Below, piece after piece: positions 45,740 through 55,700 of a DNA stretch of 64,000 nt. Position 1 is the first letter of the stretch. The number at the start of each line of letters is the position of its first letter. The position numbers were made by a program, and so were the translations under genes. The DNA comes from an uncultured Oleiphilaceae bacterium. GTDB taxonomy: Bacteria > Pseudomonadota > Gammaproteobacteria > Pseudomonadales > Oleiphilaceae. The DNA is taken from contig CAJXUY010000002.1 in the NCBI GenBank assembly GCA_913060665.1, positions 248,001 to 312,000 of the forward strand, in the 5' to 3' direction. The notes below the pieces were generated by a model. It was not told where the DNA came from and searched no databases. It saw only the letters and a program-made list of their open reading frames with translations.

Positions 45740-45832
45740 ACCTGATACGAAAGTGGAACATGCTTGTTCAAAGTCAAGGTTCCTGAATCGATAGTTCGTA
45801 AACTATGTTGAAACGAAAAAGAGACCCTAATC

Positions 45833-47053
45833 ATGTTCCGTATCACACAATATATGCAGACTTTGCTCAACCCGACACCTGTTGGCCCTGCACGTAAACC
45901 ACCAGGCCCAGTGGTAATATGGAACCTGATAAGGCGATGTAATTTAACCTGCAAACACTGTTATTCGATATCTGCTGATACAGACTTTAAAGGCGAGCTA
46001 TCGACTGACGAAGTATATCAGGTGATGGACGATCTTAAGGGGTTTAAGGTCCCCGTACTGATTCTCTCCGGTGGTGAACCACTACTCCGCCCGGATATAT
46101 ATGATATCTCAAAGCGCGCCAAAGGCATGGGGTTCTATGTAGGCCTATCGACTAATGGCACGCTTATCACCGAAGATAATATAGAGAAGATTGCCGAGGT
46201 AGGCTACGACTATGTAGGCATCAGCTTAGACGGTATCAAAGATACTCACGATGAGTTTCGTCAGCTAAAAGGAGCCTTTGATGCGTCATTACACGCGGTT
46301 AAGCTATGTAAGCAACACGGCATTAAAGTCGGAATACGTTTCACACTCACACAAAACAATAGTCATGAACTACCACAGCTATTGGCATTAATGGACGAGT
46401 ATGACATCGACAAGTTTTATCTATCTCATCTCAATTATGCAGGCCGTGGTAACCGAAATAGAAAAAGCGATGCATTCCACCTGACTACTCGAAAAGCACT
46501 CGACCTGTTATTCGAACGCAGTTGGTCTGAATTACAGCAAGGTATAGTGAGAGAGTATGTCACTGGAAATAACGACGCTGACGGCCCTTATCTATTGCAG
46601 TGGGCAGAAAAAAATGTCCCGAATGAGGTAGAGGCACTTAGGCATCGCTTAGAAAACTGGGGAGGTAACTCTTCAGGCGTCAACATCTCGAATATCGACA
46701 ACCTAGGTAATGTTCACCCTGACACATTCTGGTGGAATTACACCTTAGGTAATATAAGAGAGCGTGCTTTCTCAGATATTTGGAGCAACCCGAATGATGA
46801 ACTAATGGACGGGTTTAGACAACACCCACGCCCAGTTAAAGGCCGCTGTGCCGAGTGTCAGTATCTAAAAATATGTGGTGGAAACACGCGCGTTAGAGCC
46901 TACCAATTGACCGACGATGCATGGGCCGAAGACCCTGCATGCTATCTCAGTAACGAAGAAATCGGTATCGACGAAGATGAAGACGGTCGCCTAGATATGC
47001 CCTACAACGACACAACAGACCCCACGTTGATCCCGGTAACTCGACATCAATAA
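45833..47053 (+). CDS. nirJ: NirJ, heme d1 biosynthesis radical SAM enzyme
   Basis: 406 residues. The radical SAM motif CNLTCKHC (C36, C40, C43) with LSGGEPLLRPD glycine motif. The C-terminal part has a SPASM-like auxiliary cluster (CAECQYLKICGG and CYLS). NirJ removes propionate side chains and forms the keto groups of heme d1. It lies 93 bases after nirH with GAAAAAGAGACCC upstream of the ATG. Confidence 0.95.
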   Translation: MFRITQYMQTLLNPTPVGPARKPPGPVVIWNLIRRCNLTCKHCYSISADTDFKGELSTDEVYQVMDDLKGFKVPVLILSGGEPLLRPDIYDISKRAKGMGFYVGLSTNGTLITEDNIEKIAEVGYDYVGISLDGIKDTHDEFRQLKGAFDASLHAVKLCKQHGIKVGIRFTLTQNNSHELPQLLALMDEYDIDKFYLSHLNYAGRGNRNRKSDAFHLTTRKALDLLFERSWSELQQGIVREYVTGNNDADGPYLLQWAEKNVPNEVEALRHRLENWGGNSSGVNISNIDNLGNVHPDTFWWNYTLGNIRERAFSDIWSNPNDELMDGFRQHPRPVKGRCAECQYLKICGGNTRVRAYQLTDDAWAEDPACYLSNEEIGIDEDEDGRLDMPYNDTTDPTLIPVTRHQ

Positions 47054-47142
47054 GTTGAGCCCCAGCGTCGTTGTAGCAAAACATGCAGAATCAAAAAATT
47101 ATAACGTAAAGTTGCCTGGCAGTCCGGGTTATGGAGAGAGCA

Positions 47143-47982
47143 ATGGTAGACCAAACCAGCGAAGTAAAAGCCCTCATGGGAAACTGCGCCAGCAATAGCC
47201 CATTACAACCCGGCGAAGTAGCGCTTGTTGGATCTGGGCCGGGTGACCCAGAGTTATTAACACTCAGAGCTTTACGGTTGATTCAAGAAGCCGACATTGT
47301 GGTTTATGACAAACTAGTAAGCAAAGCCATCATGGAAATGGTACCCACCAAAACGGACCGCATATTTGTCGGTAAAACAGCCAATAAGCATACCCTTCCC
47401 CAAGAAGAGATAAATACCCTTTTGGTAAGACTCTCAAAAGAAAGTAAGCGCGTAGTTCGCTTAAAAGGTGGCGATCCGTATATCTTTGGTCGCGGAGGGG
47501 AAGAAATTCAAGTACTACTGGGTACCGATGTGCCCTGTAGGGTGGTTCCAGGGATTACTGCGGCGTCAGGCTGCGCAACGTATGCAGGCATTCCCCTAAC
47601 CCATAGGGACCACGCCCAAAGCTGCACCTTTGTTACCGGTCACCTGAAGTCAGGGAACCTAGTACTTCCGTGGGAAAACCTCGCACGCCCTAATCAAACC
47701 GTAGTGTTTTATATGGGCTTACAGAGTATTGAAGTGATCAACCGAGAACTTCAGGCCCATGGCATGTCTGGTGATATACCTGCAGCACTTGTTGAACAGG
47801 GCACTACGCCCAATCAACGGGTTTTCATTGCAACGCTAGATACGTTGCAACAGAAGGTTGAAGATAAAAATATTCAAACACCAACGTTGATTATTATCGG
47901 CTCCGTCGTTAATGCATTTAATGAACAACAAAAAGAGAACATTACCACGAGTAATGTAGTGCCGTTTGCGACAGGAATGTAA
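47143..47982 (+). CDS. nirE: NirE, uroporphyrinogen-III C-methyltransferase
   Basis: 279 residues from the ATG at 47143 (an ATG at 47131 is also in frame). GEVALVGSGPGDPELLTLRAL is the SUMT N-terminus, VRLKGGDPYIFGRGGEE the substrate-side motif, and AASGCATYAGIPLTHRDHAQ the catalytic loop. It makes precorrin-2 from uroporphyrinogen III for heme d1. It is three bases ahead of nirN. Confidence 0.95.
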   Translation: MVDQTSEVKALMGNCASNSPLQPGEVALVGSGPGDPELLTLRALRLIQEADIVVYDKLVSKAIMEMVPTKTDRIFVGKTANKHTLPQEEINTLLVRLSKESKRVVRLKGGDPYIFGRGGEEIQVLLGTDVPCRVVPGITAASGCATYAGIPLTHRDHAQSCTFVTGHLKSGNLVLPWENLARPNQTVVFYMGLQSIEVINRELQAHGMSGDIPAALVEQGTTPNQRVFIATLDTLQQKVEDKNIQTPTLIIIGSVVNAFNEQQKENITTSNVVPFATGM

Positions 47983-47985
47983 TCG

Positions 47986-49551
47986 ATGTCCCCTACTCGT
48001 TTAATCTCATCCTTGAAAACAACATCTCGGCTAAGCACTTGTTTGATGTCTGGCTTACTATTATTACTTCCAACCTATCAGGCCGTGGCGGCTAGCCACG
48101 GCGCTAAAGCAGTATCAGAAGCTGAAATATCTCCTCAAACAATACAGTTATACAAAGATAACTGCGGTGAGTGCCATGGTGCTAACCGTACAGGTTCTAT
48201 GGGTCCAGCCCTGCTGCCCGACAATCTTTCACGCCTAAGAATTAAAAAGGCCATTGATGTGATTAAAAATGGACGCATAGCAACCCAAATGCCCGCATTT
48301 TCTGAACAGTTGAATGACCTGCAGATTGTAGCATTAGCAGATTATGTATTTAGTAACCCCGGGATAGAACCTGAGTGGACACTAAAAGACATTGAAGCAT
48401 CACATATTGTCTATCACCCTCAAGGGAGCCTTCCCGATAAACCAAAATTTGAAGCAGATCTTAAAAATCTATTTATTGTAGTGGAGCTCGAAGACCACTC
48501 TGCAACGCTTCTGAATGGCGACACATTCGAACCGATTCATCGTTTTAAAACCCGCTTTGCGCTACATGGAGGCCCGAAATACTCCCCAAATGGCCGTTAT
48601 GTCTACTTTGCCTCTCGCGATGGCTGGATTAGCAAATATGACATCTACAATATGGAGTTTGTTGCAGAAGTTCGTGCCGCTATTAATACTCGAAACCTCG
48701 CCATTTCCAAAGACGGGAAATATGCAATGGTGGCAAACTACCTTCCCCAATCACTGGTGCTAATTGATACTGCTGACCTTAAACCGGTTAAGATATTTGA
48801 TGTTAAAAGTGAACAAGGACAGCCTTCTCGCGTGAGTGCTGTTTACACTGCACCACCCAGAAATAGCTTTATTGCTGCACTAAAAGACCTCAAAGAGGTT
48901 TGGGAAATTCCATATAACCAACCTCAACTAAAGGTCAGAAAAATTATCGTTGATGATTATCTTGATGACTTTTTCTTCGACCAGTCTTATAAACACCTCA
49001 TTGGCGCGTCAAGGGACTCTAAAGATGGGCAGGTTATCGACCTTGATTTGGGTAAAAAAATTAAAACTATCGACCTAGCGGGAATGCCACACCTTGGGTC
49101 TGGCATCACCTGGGAGTACAAAGGACGAACCGTTATGGCCACCCCAAACCTTAAAGATGGGCAGGTTTCGGTTATCGATATGACGACTTGGGAAGTCATT
49201 AAGCGAATTGAGACTAAGGGGCCTGGTTTTTTTATGAGAAGTCATAAAAACTCGAGATATGCATGGGTTGACGTATTCTTTGGTTCCAATAAAGACCTTA
49301 TGCATGTCATCAACAAAGACACGCTTGAAATAGAAAAAACACTACAACCCATGCCAGATAAGACTGCGGCCCATATCGAGTTCACCAAAGATGGTAGTCA
49401 TGCACTCATGAGTATTTGGAATAAGGATGGCGCACTCATTGTTTACGATGCGAACACCCTCAAAGAAATCAAACGGCTTCCGATGAAAAAACCCTCAGGG
49501 AAATACAACGTTCATAACAAAACGACTTACGCGACCGGCACTAGTCACTAA
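47986..49551 (+). CDS. nirN: NirN, cytochrome cd1-like protein for heme d1 completion
   Basis: 521 residues. A signal peptide (STCLMSGLLLLLPTYQAVAA), a cytochrome c domain with CGECH (C60, C63, H64), and a propeller domain parallel to NirS (SPNGRYVYFASRDGWISKYD, IKRIETKGPGFFMRSHKNSR). NirN introduces the acrylate side-chain double bond in heme d1 and passes it to NirS. Last gene of the nir run. Confidence 0.93.
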   Translation: MSPTRLISSLKTTSRLSTCLMSGLLLLLPTYQAVAASHGAKAVSEAEISPQTIQLYKDNCGECHGANRTGSMGPALLPDNLSRLRIKKAIDVIKNGRIATQMPAFSEQLNDLQIVALADYVFSNPGIEPEWTLKDIEASHIVYHPQGSLPDKPKFEADLKNLFIVVELEDHSATLLNGDTFEPIHRFKTRFALHGGPKYSPNGRYVYFASRDGWISKYDIYNMEFVAEVRAAINTRNLAISKDGKYAMVANYLPQSLVLIDTADLKPVKIFDVKSEQGQPSRVSAVYTAPPRNSFIAALKDLKEVWEIPYNQPQLKVRKIIVDDYLDDFFFDQSYKHLIGASRDSKDGQVIDLDLGKKIKTIDLAGMPHLGSGITWEYKGRTVMATPNLKDGQVSVIDMTTWEVIKRIETKGPGFFMRSHKNSRYAWVDVFFGSNKDLMHVINKDTLEIEKTLQPMPDKTAAHIEFTKDGSHALMSIWNKDGALIVYDANTLKEIKRLPMKKPSGKYNVHNKTTYATGTSH

Positions 49552-49609
49552 CATGTTAGAGTGTCCTATTGTTTAAACAGGGTCTATAGTGGCGCTTCAG
49601 GTCAACAAA

Positions 49610-49640
49610 AAAGGCCTGTTGGGCATTCAATCAGGCCTTT
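49610..49640. terminator. Bidirectional terminator between nirN and the norQ operon end
   Basis: AAAGGCCTG (49610-49618) pairs with CAGGCCTTT (49632-49640), with an inner TTG/CAA pairing. A-rich before and T-rich after on both strands. It lies 58 bases after nirN and 40 bases before the convergent gene. Confidence 0.85.
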
Positions 49641-49680
49641 AATATAAACTGACGTCTATGGTGAGCATGACGACTAACAG

Positions 49681-50061
49681 CTAAAAACGCGGGTACAGTA
49701 TCGGTTTTTTTGCCAATGCCCATGCTAACCCTAGAATTCCCCACATCACGAAGCTCGTATGTACCAATGTGAAATACATAATAATCCACATCCAACCGTG
49801 AGGTGTATTCCCCAACCATAGATATAAACTGATACAACCACTGAACGCCAACCCACCACCGAGTAGCGACATAAAAAACGTCTGCCTAATGTGGTTGGTA
49901 CCAAGCGTTGAACGATCATTCCTCCCATGCTTAATAAACAGCCTCAATAGAAATGCAAACGATATACCCGGAAGAATCAACAGGTTGCATAGATACCAAC
50001 CCTCTGCTTGTTGAGCAAGTGATTGCTGTTCATTCTTTTTAGTGAAACTCCCATAAGCCAA
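49681..50061 (-). CDS. Small membrane protein co-transcribed with norQ
   Basis: 126 residues if started at the TTG at 50061, which has GAGGAAG ten bases upstream at the end of norQ; the ORF otherwise opens out of norQ. Three membrane segments: LCNLLILPGISFAFLLRLF, RQTFFMSLLGGGLAFSGCI, and IIMYFTLVHTSFVMWGILGL. Histidines in HIRQTF and LVHTSF could bind metal, but that is speculative. It follows norQ with a 1-base gap, so it is likely an accessory of NO reductase maturation. Homology to a named family is not recognised. Confidence 0.65.
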   Translation of the reverse strand: MAYGSFTKKNEQQSLAQQAEGWYLCNLLILPGISFAFLLRLFIKHGRNDRSTLGTNHIRQTFFMSLLGGGLAFSGCISLYLWLGNTPHGWMWIIMYFTLVHTSFVMWGILGLAWALAKKPILYPRF

Positions 50062-50062
50062 G

Positions 50063-50881
50063 TTATACTTCCTCGCCACCAAACATGGCATATATAACCT
50101 CTGTAAGCGCGCTGACTGTTGCCTCATCATCGGTCAAAGGCTCGGCCATGGTAATACGACAAGCTTCTAATGGCGCTATACCGCTTTTAATGAGCTTGGC
50201 AGCATAAATAACAAGTCTAGTTGACGCGGCTTCTTCAAGATCGTGGTCTTTTAAATTTCTCAGACTATTGGCCAACTTCACCAAAACACGCGCTCTAGCT
50301 TCATCAATTCCGCTTTCCTTAACCACAATCGCCGTTTCTGCGACTTCATCAGGGTAGTCAAAGCGAAGCGCTACAAACCGTTGACGGGTACTCGGCTTCA
50401 TACCTTTTAACAGATTCTGATATCCTGGGTTATATGACACCACGAGCATAAACCCCGGTGCAGCTTCAAGATACTCACCCGTTCTCTCAATAGGTAGTAC
50501 TCGACGGTCATCTGCTAAAGGATGCAATACAACAGTCGTATCTTTCCTCGCTTCAATAACTTCATCGAGATAGCAAATTGCACCTTCTCTAACTGCTCGG
50601 GTGAGTGGGCCATCTTGCCAGAAAGTACCCTCTTTTCCGATTAGGTGTCTACCCACCAAATCTGCAGCAGTTAGATCGTCATGACAGGATACCGTATAAA
50701 TGGGACGTCCCAGTTTTTCGGCCATATGAGCAATAAATCGTGTTTTTCCACACCCTGTTGGCCCCTTAATCAAAACCGGCAATTGATGATTATACGCGTG
50801 CTCAAACAACGCTTCTTCGTTTCCTTGAGGCTGATAAAATAGACCATCAGTCTGGTTTAGTGATTTCTCAAACGCATTCAT
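50063..50881 (-). CDS. norQ: NorQ/NirQ AAA+ ATPase
   Basis: 272 residues. Walker A GPTGCGKTRF, Walker B ICYLDEV, sensor and arginine motifs (VVSYNPGYQ, MKPSTRQRFVALRFDYP). The MoxR/CbbQ class of AAA+ works with a VWA protein, here NorD, to install iron in NorB. It is the only gene apart from its short partner in this leftward unit and lies 17 kb from norD. Confidence 0.94.
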   Translation of the reverse strand: MNAFEKSLNQTDGLFYQPQGNEEALFEHAYNHQLPVLIKGPTGCGKTRFIAHMAEKLGRPIYTVSCHDDLTAADLVGRHLIGKEGTFWQDGPLTRAVREGAICYLDEVIEARKDTTVVLHPLADDRRVLPIERTGEYLEAAPGFMLVVSYNPGYQNLLKGMKPSTRQRFVALRFDYPDEVAETAIVVKESGIDEARARVLVKLANSLRNLKDHDLEEAASTRLVIYAAKLIKSGIAPLEACRITMAEPLTDDEATVSALTEVIYAMFGGEEV

Positions 50882-50995
50882 ATAGTGGATCCGTAAATAT
50901 ATTTACTAAAAACAGACTCAAAATAGCGATTAGCATCAGCGATCATTTGAACCTTCAGAGTTGGCTAACAATACCCTGAAACAGTCCCCCCTCCC

Positions 50996-51009
50996 TTGAC
51001 CAAGGTCAG
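50996..51009 (-). promoter_or_regulatory. Possible FNR/DNR-like operator for norQ
   Basis: TTGACCAAGGTCAG is close to TTGAC-N4-GTCAA, a variant of the FNR/DNR consensus. It lies 115 bases before the norQ ATG. A promoter here would put norQ under the same oxygen/NO signal as norC and nirS. Confidence 0.5.
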
Positions 51010-51019
51010 ACTAAACAAT

Positions 51020-51856
51020 CTAGTTGTTACTTGTCCCTTGGAGCAATTTTATTAACCTAGCCATTGCCTCACTTAACTCTTTAGCTGCATTTTTATCTCT
51101 ATCGATCAATATCCAGCGATCATATTGGTTCACTGGGTGATATAGCCAACAAATATATCGGTCATAATCACAGCCAAATTTAACAAAGGGATCAACACCA
51201 TACATATCCATTTTATTTACCAGCAGAGTTGGCGCGCCGTCTTTGTCATATTTTTTCTCTTGTATTTGAAGCTCGTTTCCGATCACGTTGATGCTATATT
51301 TAGCCCCCTTATTAGCATCCTTTTTCGTGACTCTTGCGCCCTGATAGGGGTGAGTCGAAAGAATGCTATTGATCCGCAGTACCAATGCTGCGATTGAAGA
51401 GTCGGTCAAATATAAGGCTTTAAGGGACTCCAGATAATCATCCTTTCCCTTTTCAAGCTTTAAGTCTGCAGTATTGGTAGGGGGAGCGGGCGTGACTATT
51501 CGCTTTTTCTCATCTGCCTCGGTAATCATTTCTAGAGACTGAATATAAAATTCTCCCTCCTCTCCTGCTTGCAACACGTAAATCTCAAGAGATTTCTGAG
51601 CAAGGTTATACTCTGACTGATGAAATAGCACCTGCCCATGCATGTAATGAAATTTTTCAGCCAACGGCACCTCCAGTTCAGCAATCGCTTTAAGTTGCTG
51701 CTCTGCTTTACCCCACTGCTGACTATCAATTGAGTGTTGTACCGCTAATAAAAGGCGTTTAGCCTCATGCTCTGGCGGCAAACCAGTCGCCAATGCAAGA
51801 GAAGGAATAAGAATAAAAAAAACCAACAACCACTTTCCACTGAATATATACATCAT
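51020..51856 (-). CDS. Exported protein with TPR-like repeats, unknown function
   Basis: 278 residues. A signal peptide (WLLVFFILIPSLALA) is followed by helical repeats (AKRLLLAVQHSIDSQQWGKA, KFHYMHGQVLFHQSEYNLAQ), a basic/acidic linker and a small alpha/beta domain with ILIDRDKNAAKELSEAMARL. Two cysteines near the C-terminus (GCDYDRYICW) may form a disulfide. It resembles TPR-type lipoprotein helpers, though the lipobox is lacking. Its stop is 24 bases from the norQ-side operator; no functional clue beyond that. Confidence 0.65.
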   Translation of the reverse strand: MMYIFSGKWLLVFFILIPSLALATGLPPEHEAKRLLLAVQHSIDSQQWGKAEQQLKAIAELEVPLAEKFHYMHGQVLFHQSEYNLAQKSLEIYVLQAGEEGEFYIQSLEMITEADEKKRIVTPAPPTNTADLKLEKGKDDYLESLKALYLTDSSIAALVLRINSILSTHPYQGARVTKKDANKGAKYSINVIGNELQIQEKKYDKDGAPTLLVNKMDMYGVDPFVKFGCDYDRYICWLYHPVNQYDRWILIDRDKNAAKELSEAMARLIKLLQGTSNN

Positions 51857-52088
51857 ATACCGCTATTTGCTTAACCCGAATGAACATTTTAAATAACAAA
51901 GACTGGTAAGTATAAAATACGCTTACCACGAAGCTTAGCCTGCAAAAAGACTAAACCCTGTCGGTAAACAGATCTACTAATAAGAAGAATAGATGAGAGG
52001 AGATAGAAATGAAACTATCTGTTACTAGCTTTTGTAACACAAGGTATCCAGACTTTGACGCGGCCTAACTACCTGGAAAATAAAATAA
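51857..52088. other. Intergenic stretch, nothing recognised
   Basis: A 232-base AT-rich gap with no gene, palindrome or terminator that I can defend. Confidence 0.35.
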
Positions 52089-52487
52089 CTATGATGCGCA
52101 GGCCAAATCAGCTTCTGTCATCATGGCGTCAATAACTTTACTTGAGATCGAGCGGTCAGTATTTTCAATTTTAGGCTTGGCGGTCTTATCCATTGAAGAG
52201 TCCTGAACCTCAGTCGCTAACTGATCAGGTTGTTTGAAAACGCTTAAAGGATGCGTAAAGTCATCAGACTCGACGATGAAGAAATCATCAATGTAGGACT
52301 CAACAATAGACTTACCATCAATTTTATCTTCCTTAACGTTAGAGATAATGTCCACTTGTTGCGTTATATCGCATTCTTGACCTGTCGATACATTATATTC
52401 AGAGTGATATTCCTTAACAACCCGATAACCTAGTGAGGCCACCAATAATAGAAGGATAATTTCTAATGAATGAATCAATAAAACCAT
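52089..52487 (-). CDS. Single-pass membrane protein of unknown function
   Basis: 132 residues from the ATG at 52487 (AGG six bases before); the TTG at 52547 is doubtful. One N-terminal membrane segment (LLIHSLEIILLLLVASLGY) and a charged, partly disordered soluble tail (about residues 30-130) with DDFFIVESDDF and two cysteines. Unknown family. The topology suggests a small membrane-anchored regulator or scaffold. Confidence 0.55.
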   Translation of the reverse strand: MVLLIHSLEIILLLLVASLGYRVVKEYHSEYNVSTGQECDITQQVDIISNVKEDKIDGKSIVESYIDDFFIVESDDFTHPLSVFKQPDQLATEVQDSSMDKTAKPKIENTDRSISSKVIDAMMTEADLACAS

Positions 52488-52711
52488 GAAAAACCTACGC
52501 CACTCAAATAACCAATTATTATACTTAGTCCGACAATTAGTGCCCAAGAACTCTTTTTCAACTACCGTCGATAAGCATTGTTACAAACTGTTTCAATTAT
52601 TATATAAGGCCTTTATTATTATATTTGTGACACACTGGTCATTTTAAAAGAGAATACTCAGAAAAGGAACGATTTTAACTGTACAAATCTACCGTTTTGA
52701 CCATTACCAAG

Positions 52712-55700
52712 TTATGACTTACGGGAAGTAAAGGCTTCTTCAAGAGGAACAGGTCTGCGAATACCATAGCCCTGCGCATGGTCAACCCCCATAAGCTTTA
52801 ATACTGAAAGGATTTCTTCGTTTTCGACAAATTCAGCAATGGTTTCCATCCCCATAAAGTGAGCAAGCTCGTTGATAGATTTCACCAATGCTTGGTCTTT
52901 CTGGTTGTTAACAATGTTCTTAATAAATACACCGTCAATTTTAATATAATCAACGGGAAGCTTTTGAATGTAAGCATAAGAAGACAGGCCTGTCCCAAAG
53001 TCATCAAGGGAAAATTTACACCCGGTTTTCCTCAAGACTTTGATAAAATCAGTTGCATCTGACAGGTTTGTAATGGCGGCAGTCTCCGTAATTTCAAAAC
53101 AGATTTTATGCCTTGGAACAGACGTAGCAGATAACTCACCAAGCACAAATTCTAAAAAGTGCTCTTCATTAATAGAGGTACCTGACAGGTTTATCGAAAA
53201 TCCATCAACTGTTTCAACGATGCTTGAATGGTCCTCCATCCACCTTAATGTATTGTGAATGACCCACTTATCAATTCTGGACATTCGACCAAAATGTTCT
53301 GCGGCTTCTATCAATGCAACAGGTGGCAGAAGGTTTTTGTCCTCGTCGTATACGCCTAACAGAATTTCATAATGAGAAGGTCTACCAGCAGCTAGGTTGA
53401 CCGGTCTGATTTCTTGGCATCTGAGCATTAGAAGTTCTTCAAGGGAATGATCAATTCTCTGAATCCAGGTCATCATATCATCATGGTGAACCTGATCCCG
53501 ATCCTGAGGTGTATATACCGTTAATCGGTTACGCCCATGTTCCTTAGAGAGGTTACACGCAACGCTGGCCTTTTTCATAACTGTATCAATGTTATCGCTA
53601 GAAGGGTCCACCTCAGCTAGACCCGCACTCACGGTCACCACTAATGAATTCTCTTGCCACAAAAACGTGCTTTCAGCGACGGTCGATCTAATATTATCAC
53701 ACAACATTTTACCTTCTTTTATAGCGCAACGATCAAAGATCATGCCGAACTCGTTGCCACCTACACGCCCACAGGTCACCATCGTACCAGCTGTTTTGCG
53801 GACGACTGCGGCAACATGTTTCAATAATTGATCACCCGCTATATGCCCATATGTATTGTTTACCACTTTAAACTGGTCGATATCCAAAAAGCAGACAATG
53901 TATGACGTTTGATTGGCGATAGCATCAGCAACAGTGCGATCTAAACTTCTTTCAAATGACTGCCGGTTTAATAGGCCCGTTAGCGGGTCACAACTCGCCT
54001 GACTGGATAAGTCTTCATAAACAGACTGCACCATTTGATGCAACCCTTGATCAATAACCGGCACTTCTTCTTTATCAAGCAGTGTCGCTTTACCGCTACC
54101 CATCCGTTCTGCCAGTTCGTCGAGCGATATATCAATGTCCTTCATACCCTGGCTATCTACAAACACAAATCTAAACGACTTGCTGCCTGACCAGGCCAAC
54201 CGCATTCTCTGGGCAACACCACCCTCATCAATTATTTCAACCCAGTCACCGATCACCATCATTCTTGCGCGTTTATGCCAGCGACTATTGCCAGGTTTAG
54301 CCTCTTCATCACCAATAGGGCAACTGGCTGCGGCACCATATTCTTGATCCGTTTCAACCACCCAACAATATGCTTCTGCGGGCAAAAGCCGTGGTTTTTT
54401 ACCTTCGACTAGATACTCTTTTAGCTTTGCGATAATACCACTATGGGAGGTTTGCCCTGTTGCCTTTAACTCCCGGTCTATCATCGTCAGAAACGTAGGC
54501 GCTTCCAGGTCTTTTTCAAGACTATCCCCAACGGATACAGAACCTTCAGGAGACTCTCCCAACCACGCGAGTAACTGGTCTACCACCGACAACGACTCCT
54601 TAAACCGCTCACTGTCAGGGCCCTCTCTGAGCAACGTAACCAGCATAAGCTGTCGCCACCCACCTTCTTCAAGCAGCGAAAGCAGTACTTTAGGAATGTT
54701 CTTGCCTCTAATGCGCTGATCAATCTCAGCAACAATCGTCTCTCTGGCCTCAATAAGTCGTTGCTGACCATCGTACGCCCGCGCCACCCGATCAGCATTT
54801 CGCTTAAAGGCTTCTTCTTGCCTAGAGACTAAATGGTTTATTTCTATCAGTAATTCTTCAAATAGCTGCAGGTCACCGGAATATTCATTAATAATCCGAC
54901 TAGTAAAATACTCTAACGACCGTTCGACACTTCTGTTGGGCGTGCGTTTTGTACCCGCTAACCGTGCCAGTTGATTGATCACCTGTCTGGCGGGATGGTT
55001 ATGGTCTGAGAAAAACGAATCATCCAACAAAACGACTTTAAGAACCGATAACTTTAGTCTTTTTAACCATTTTTTTAGAACATGGCTAACCCCAACCTGC
55101 TCTAACAAGGTTTCAAATAACCGGTCAGTAATATCAATCAACTCGTTGTCTTTTGCACCCAGCTGAGTACCTGCCTTACCGTTCTCACTAAGACGCTGCT
55201 TTACAACATCCTTTAAAGGCAGCTCAATGACATTACTGCTGCCGGAGGATGTAACATTATCATCAGAGACGCCTACTTGCTCACGAGCATCTTCGACGGT
55301 ATGTTCCTTGATTTGAATACTTTGCAGATGGTTAACAGCCTCGACAACCTCTCCTTGCTGAAAATAAGAAATTCTAGCGTCGCTATTCCCAGACCTGATT
55401 CTATCAGCGGACACTGTGACGGCTCCCCCGCCCGATACGGATGCCTTAAGGTTAATTAGCGCCTGCAACGTAGAATATGTATCACTCTGAGGGCTAGTGG
55501 ATGAGCCTATAGTCTGTACTGCATGGCCACTTTCTCGACCTGAAGAATTCGACGAAGCGCCAAACAACTCTTCATCGCTCATTAAAGGCTCATTATCAGA
55601 TAGATTAGCCTCCGATTGACTAGCCTGATTTAAACTACTTTGAATCACCCCCTTAGCTTGCAGTGACTGACCACCAGCACTCTCAACACGCCCCTCAGGC

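Noticed and set aside
47986-49551. nirN as a second nirS gene
   Set aside because: The protein has the cytochrome c and propeller plan, but it sits last after nirE and has the divergent propeller typical of NirN, with the true nirS at 37031.
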